Part shown: positions 61,818 to 64,000 of the stretch, piece by piece | Layout of the letters: the number at the start of each line of letters is the position of its first letter | How positions within the stretch are numbered: the stretch's first letter is position 1 | Source: Pseudomonadales bacterium | GTDB taxonomy: Bacteria; Pseudomonadota; Gammaproteobacteria; Pseudomonadales; Azotimanducaceae | DNA length: 64,000 nucleotides | NCBI GenBank assembly: GCA_019634925.1 | Contig: JAHCAL010000002.1 | Span: 496,001-560,000 of the forward strand | Direction: 5' to 3' | Made by a program: the position numbers and the translations under genes | Notes under the pieces: generated by a model | The model's database searches: none | Told to the model about the DNA's origin: nothing | Seen by the model: only the letters and a program-made list of their open reading frames with translations

Positions 61818-63117
61818 CCTGCTCAACCGCATCCGCAGCCGGCACGACCGGCGCCCGCTCCTCGGCGCGACCGGCATGCTGCTGGTGGCGCTGCTCGGCA
61901 GCGTCTCGCTGTTCGCCACCGGGCCGACCCCGGTGCCGGAACCCCGTGCCGAACATGCCTGGCCGGTGTCTGCCGTGCGGGCGGAGCCGGGTACCGCCCG
62001 CCCCACCCTGGCCGCCATCGGCCGCGTCGAGTCGACCCGGGTCGCCACGCTGCGCACCGACCTGACGCTCGCGGTACGCCGCGTTCACGTGCACGAAGGC
62101 GACTGGGTGACCGAAGGCCAGCTGCTGGTCGAACTCGAGGACGCCGAGCCTGGCCTCGTGCTGGCGCAGCGTGCCGCAGACCTCGCCCAGGCCGAAGCGC
62201 TGGTGCGCGCGCTCGCCGCGGAGCGCGACATGCTGCGCGCAACCCTCGACCAGGCTCGGTCGATGCATGCCGTGAGCCAGGCCAAGCTCGAACGCCACCA
62301 GGCGCTGCGGGCGCGGGGCCTGATCAGCCAGAGCCTGGTGGACGAGGTACAGGCCGAAGCGGACCGTTCGGCGATCCAGCGCAGCGACCACGAGCGCCGC
62401 CTGGCGGAGCTGCCGCACCGGTTGCGCGCCCTCGAAGCGCAGGTGGAGCGCGCCGCCGCCCTGGAGGAACTGGGTCGCCTGGATCTTGCCCGTACCCGGA
62501 TCGTGGCGCCATTTGCGGGTCCCGTACTGGAAGTGACCGCCGCCGAGGGCGATCGCACCGTACCAGGCAACCCGCTGGTCACGGTTGCCGCCGCCGACAG
62601 CTACGAAGTCCGCGTACAGGTGCCGACCGAGGAGGGCGAACGCTTCCAGGCCTGGCTGCGCGCCGGCGAACGGGTCGGCGCATGGCTGCCCGGCCGATAC
62701 TCGGGATGGAATGGCGCCACGGTACTCGTGCGCGTCGCCGGCCGGGTCCGTCCGGGACAGAGCGGCCTCGACGCCTTTTTCGCCCTCCAGGTACCTGCCG
62801 GCCTCCAGGCCCCAGCCGCGCCAGGGACACCGGTAGATCTGCCGCCGCTCGGCCGGACGGTGCAGATCGAGATCGCATTACCGGAACAACCGGACGTCGT
62901 GGCCCTGCCGCCGAGCGCGCTCTACGAGAACGACCGGATCTACGCGGTGGAAGGCGGACGCCTCGAGGCGATCGACGTTGAGCGCGTCGGCGACGCGCGC
63001 GCGCCGGACGGCGAACTGCAGGTACTGGTCCGCTCGCCTGCGCTGGCGGGCGGCCGGCTGGTCGTGACGACGCAGTTGCCGCGCGCGACGCCAGGCCTGC
63101 TGGTGAGTCAGGGCTGA
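61801..63117 (+). CDS. RND periplasmic adaptor (membrane fusion protein)
   Basis: A 438-aa HlyD/AcrA-type adaptor. A single N-terminal membrane segment (LLGATGMLLVALLGSVSLFA) is followed by a lipoyl-like half (VRRVHVHEGDWVTEGQLLVE), a long helical hairpin (about residues 115-220), the second lipoyl half (ARTRIVAPFAGPVLEVTAAE GD... region) and a beta-barrel. It links the RND pump to an outer-membrane channel. It overlaps the pump gene by 17 bp; adaptor genes usually come first, so the order is reversed. The stop overlaps the convergent holA by 10 bp. Confidence 0.92.
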   Translation: MSIPLSLLNRIRSRHDRRPLLGATGMLLVALLGSVSLFATGPTPVPEPRAEHAWPVSAVRAEPGTARPTLAAIGRVESTRVATLRTDLTLAVRRVHVHEGDWVTEGQLLVELEDAEPGLVLAQRAADLAQAEALVRALAAERDMLRATLDQARSMHAVSQAKLERHQALRARGLISQSLVDEVQAEADRSAIQRSDHERRLAELPHRLRALEAQVERAAALEELGRLDLARTRIVAPFAGPVLEVTAAEGDRTVPGNPLVTVAAADSYEVRVQVPTEEGERFQAWLRAGERVGAWLPGRYSGWNGATVLVRVAGRVRPGQSGLDAFFALQVPAGLQAPAAPGTPVDLPPLGRTVQIEIALPEQPDVVALPPSALYENDRIYAVEGGRLEAIDVERVGDARAPDGELQVLVRSPALAGGRLVVTTQLPRATPGLLVSQG

Positions 63118-64000
63118 CGTGCGATCGGGTGCAGCTCGCGCAACGCGGTGCTGGCACCCGGCGCACGAAGGGTGCACAGGCCGAGCAGCAGTTCCTCGAG
63201 CGAGACCCAGGGGTCGCCCGGCAGCTCGCCCTTGCCCTGCGCGTCGATCAGCGCACACGTGGCGAGCAGCGCGCCCGGCGTCGTGCGGCGGCCGAGACGC
63301 CGTTCGAATTCGCCGACGAGACGCGCGCGCTGCGGCGGCATCGGCACGCGGCCGGCCATGCCGCGCAACTGCCCGGCGAACGCGCCGAGCAGCGCGAACA
63401 CCGCAACACCTTCCTGGCGCAGGCCGGCGAGCATGCGCACGACCCGCGCCGCATCGCCCTGCAGCACCGCATCGATCAGTTCGAAGGTGCCGTAGTGTGC
63501 CGAGTCCTCGAGGACGCCGAGCAGCGCTTCCAGCGTGATCGGCTGCGGCAGCTCGTGGAGGAGCTTCAGCTTTTCGATCTCCTGAACTGCCGCGAGCAGG
63601 TTGCCCTCGACGCGCTCCGCCAGCGCGCCGAGCGCCTGATCGGTCAGGCGCAGCTCCGCGGCAGCGAGCCGCTCGCCGAGCCAGCGCGGCAGCTCGCGGA
63701 ATTCCACCGGCCAGATCCTCACCACGGCCGCCGCGGCGACCAGCGCCTTGTACCAGGCCGTCGCCAGCTGCTGTTTCTCGAGTCGCGCGCAGCGAACCAG
63801 GAGCAGCGTATCGGGCCCGGGATTCCGCGCGAACCCGGTCAGCACGTCGGCGCCTTCGCGCCCGAGCTTGCCGCCGCCGACACGCACGTCGATGACGCGG
63901 CGGTCGGCGAACAACGAAAGGCTTGCGGTCTCCTGCACGACCTCGTTCCAGTCGAACGTAGTCGTGTCGGCGTGCATGATCAGCCGTTCGCCGAAACCTG
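63108..64000 (-). CDS. holA: DNA polymerase III subunit delta, N-terminus cut by right edge
   Basis: The delta subunit opens the sliding clamp as part of the clamp loader. The visible part (about 297 codons) includes TTTFDWNEVVQETASLSLFA, RRVIDVRVGGGKLGREGADV, LLLVRCARLEKQQLATAWYK, RLTDQALGALAERVEGNLLA, QEIEKLKLL and the C-terminal collar VLQGDAARVVRMLAGLRQEG. The reading frame stays open to base 64000 (GFGERLI before the Met at 63977), so the first 40-50 codons lie outside. It is an essential housekeeping gene and supports a chromosomal location. Confidence 0.93.
   Translation of the reverse strand, partial: GFGERLIMHADTTTFDWNEVVQETASLSLFADRRVIDVRVGGGKLGREGADVLTGFARNPGPDTLLLVRCARLEKQQLATAWYKALVAAAAVVRIWPVEFRELPRWLGERLAAAELRLTDQALGALAERVEGNLLAAVQEIEKLKLLHELPQPITLEALLGVLEDSAHYGTFELIDAVLQGDAARVVRMLAGLRQEGVAVFALLGAFAGQLRGMAGRVPMPPQRARLVGEFERRLGRRTTPGALLATCALIDAQGKGELPGDPWVSLEELLLGLCTLRAPGASTALRELHPIARQP

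Noticed and set aside
57870..62057. A 1395-codon open frame on the minus strand opposite the RND pump and adaptor
   Set aside because: Arg/Glu/His/Gln-rich translation with no motif; the plus strand encodes a full RND pump with all landmarks. It is a GC-rich antisense shadow.

Overview
The window is GC-rich (roughly two thirds G+C by eye), densely packed on both strands, and carries no rRNA, tRNA or CRISPR array that I can see. Gene content points to a Gammaproteobacterium, probably an environmental or marine-type lineage: four large TonB-dependent receptors of the oligotroph type, a CobS/CobT pair, MoxR plus VWA proteins, OxyR with both redox cysteines, a cytochrome c5-like lipoprotein and a small WYF/TREG protein resembling a gammaproteobacterial DUF family. 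I cannot place it below class.

Layout. 1-2.6 kb (minus): LysR regulator, alpha/beta hydrolase, nitrile hydratase beta and the first 40 codons of nitrile hydratase alpha, apparently one operon. 3.1-6.9 kb (minus): TetR regulator downstream of an isoleucyl-tRNA synthetase of the long, eukaryote-like type. 7-11.2 kb: LLM-class oxidoreductase, carboxymuconolactone decarboxylase-like protein, small conserved protein, MFS transporter, second alpha/beta hydrolase. 11.3-13.8 kb (plus): an operon of type I isopentenyl-diphosphate isomerase, HMG-CoA synthase and an avidin-fold protein, an unexpected combination. 13.9-22.4 kb: an accessory island with a ParE-type toxin/antitoxin pair, a PIN-type toxin/antitoxin pair, a large secreted SpvB/RHS protein with a variable C-terminal tip and an overlapping putative immunity gene, and, beyond the PIN module, a promoterless orphan RHS tip with its own DUF4304-like putative immunity gene.

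22.7-32.4 kb: enoyl-CoA hydratase-like protein and MATE exporter under a Fur-box-like site; a peroxide-defence block (rubrerythrin, Fe-S oxidoreductase, DUF3501 protein) converging on an alcohol dehydrogenase-oxyR operon; RluA pseudouridine synthase, LRAT-like protein, cytochrome c, and a methionine aminotransferase. 32.47-34.99 kb: an intact IS1595-family element with 24/26 matching terminal repeats, an 8-bp target duplication and two passenger genes, one a membrane-anchored nuclease-like protein. It has landed inside a palindrome that originally lay between the divergent methionine aminotransferase and the ArsR-methyltransferase regulator/ahcY operon.

35-44.7 kb: SAH recycling (ahcY), MAPEG protein, acyl-CoA thioesterase II, TonB receptor, MoxR ATPase and VWA protein, NUDIX hydrolase. 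44.8-54.8 kb (minus): three TonB-dependent receptors interrupted by a small monooxygenase, each unit closed by a clear hairpin terminator. 55-57.8 kb: CobT and CobS (no CobN in view). 57.8-58.6 kb: a non-coding stretch with three copies of a hairpin-rich repeat. 58.6-63.1 kb: RND pump and its periplasmic adaptor in reversed gene order; the right edge cuts DNA polymerase III delta (holA).

The parts most worth following up are the isoprenoid/avidin operon, the main-plus-orphan RHS toxin tips, and the transposon whose ends rebuild the operator it split.
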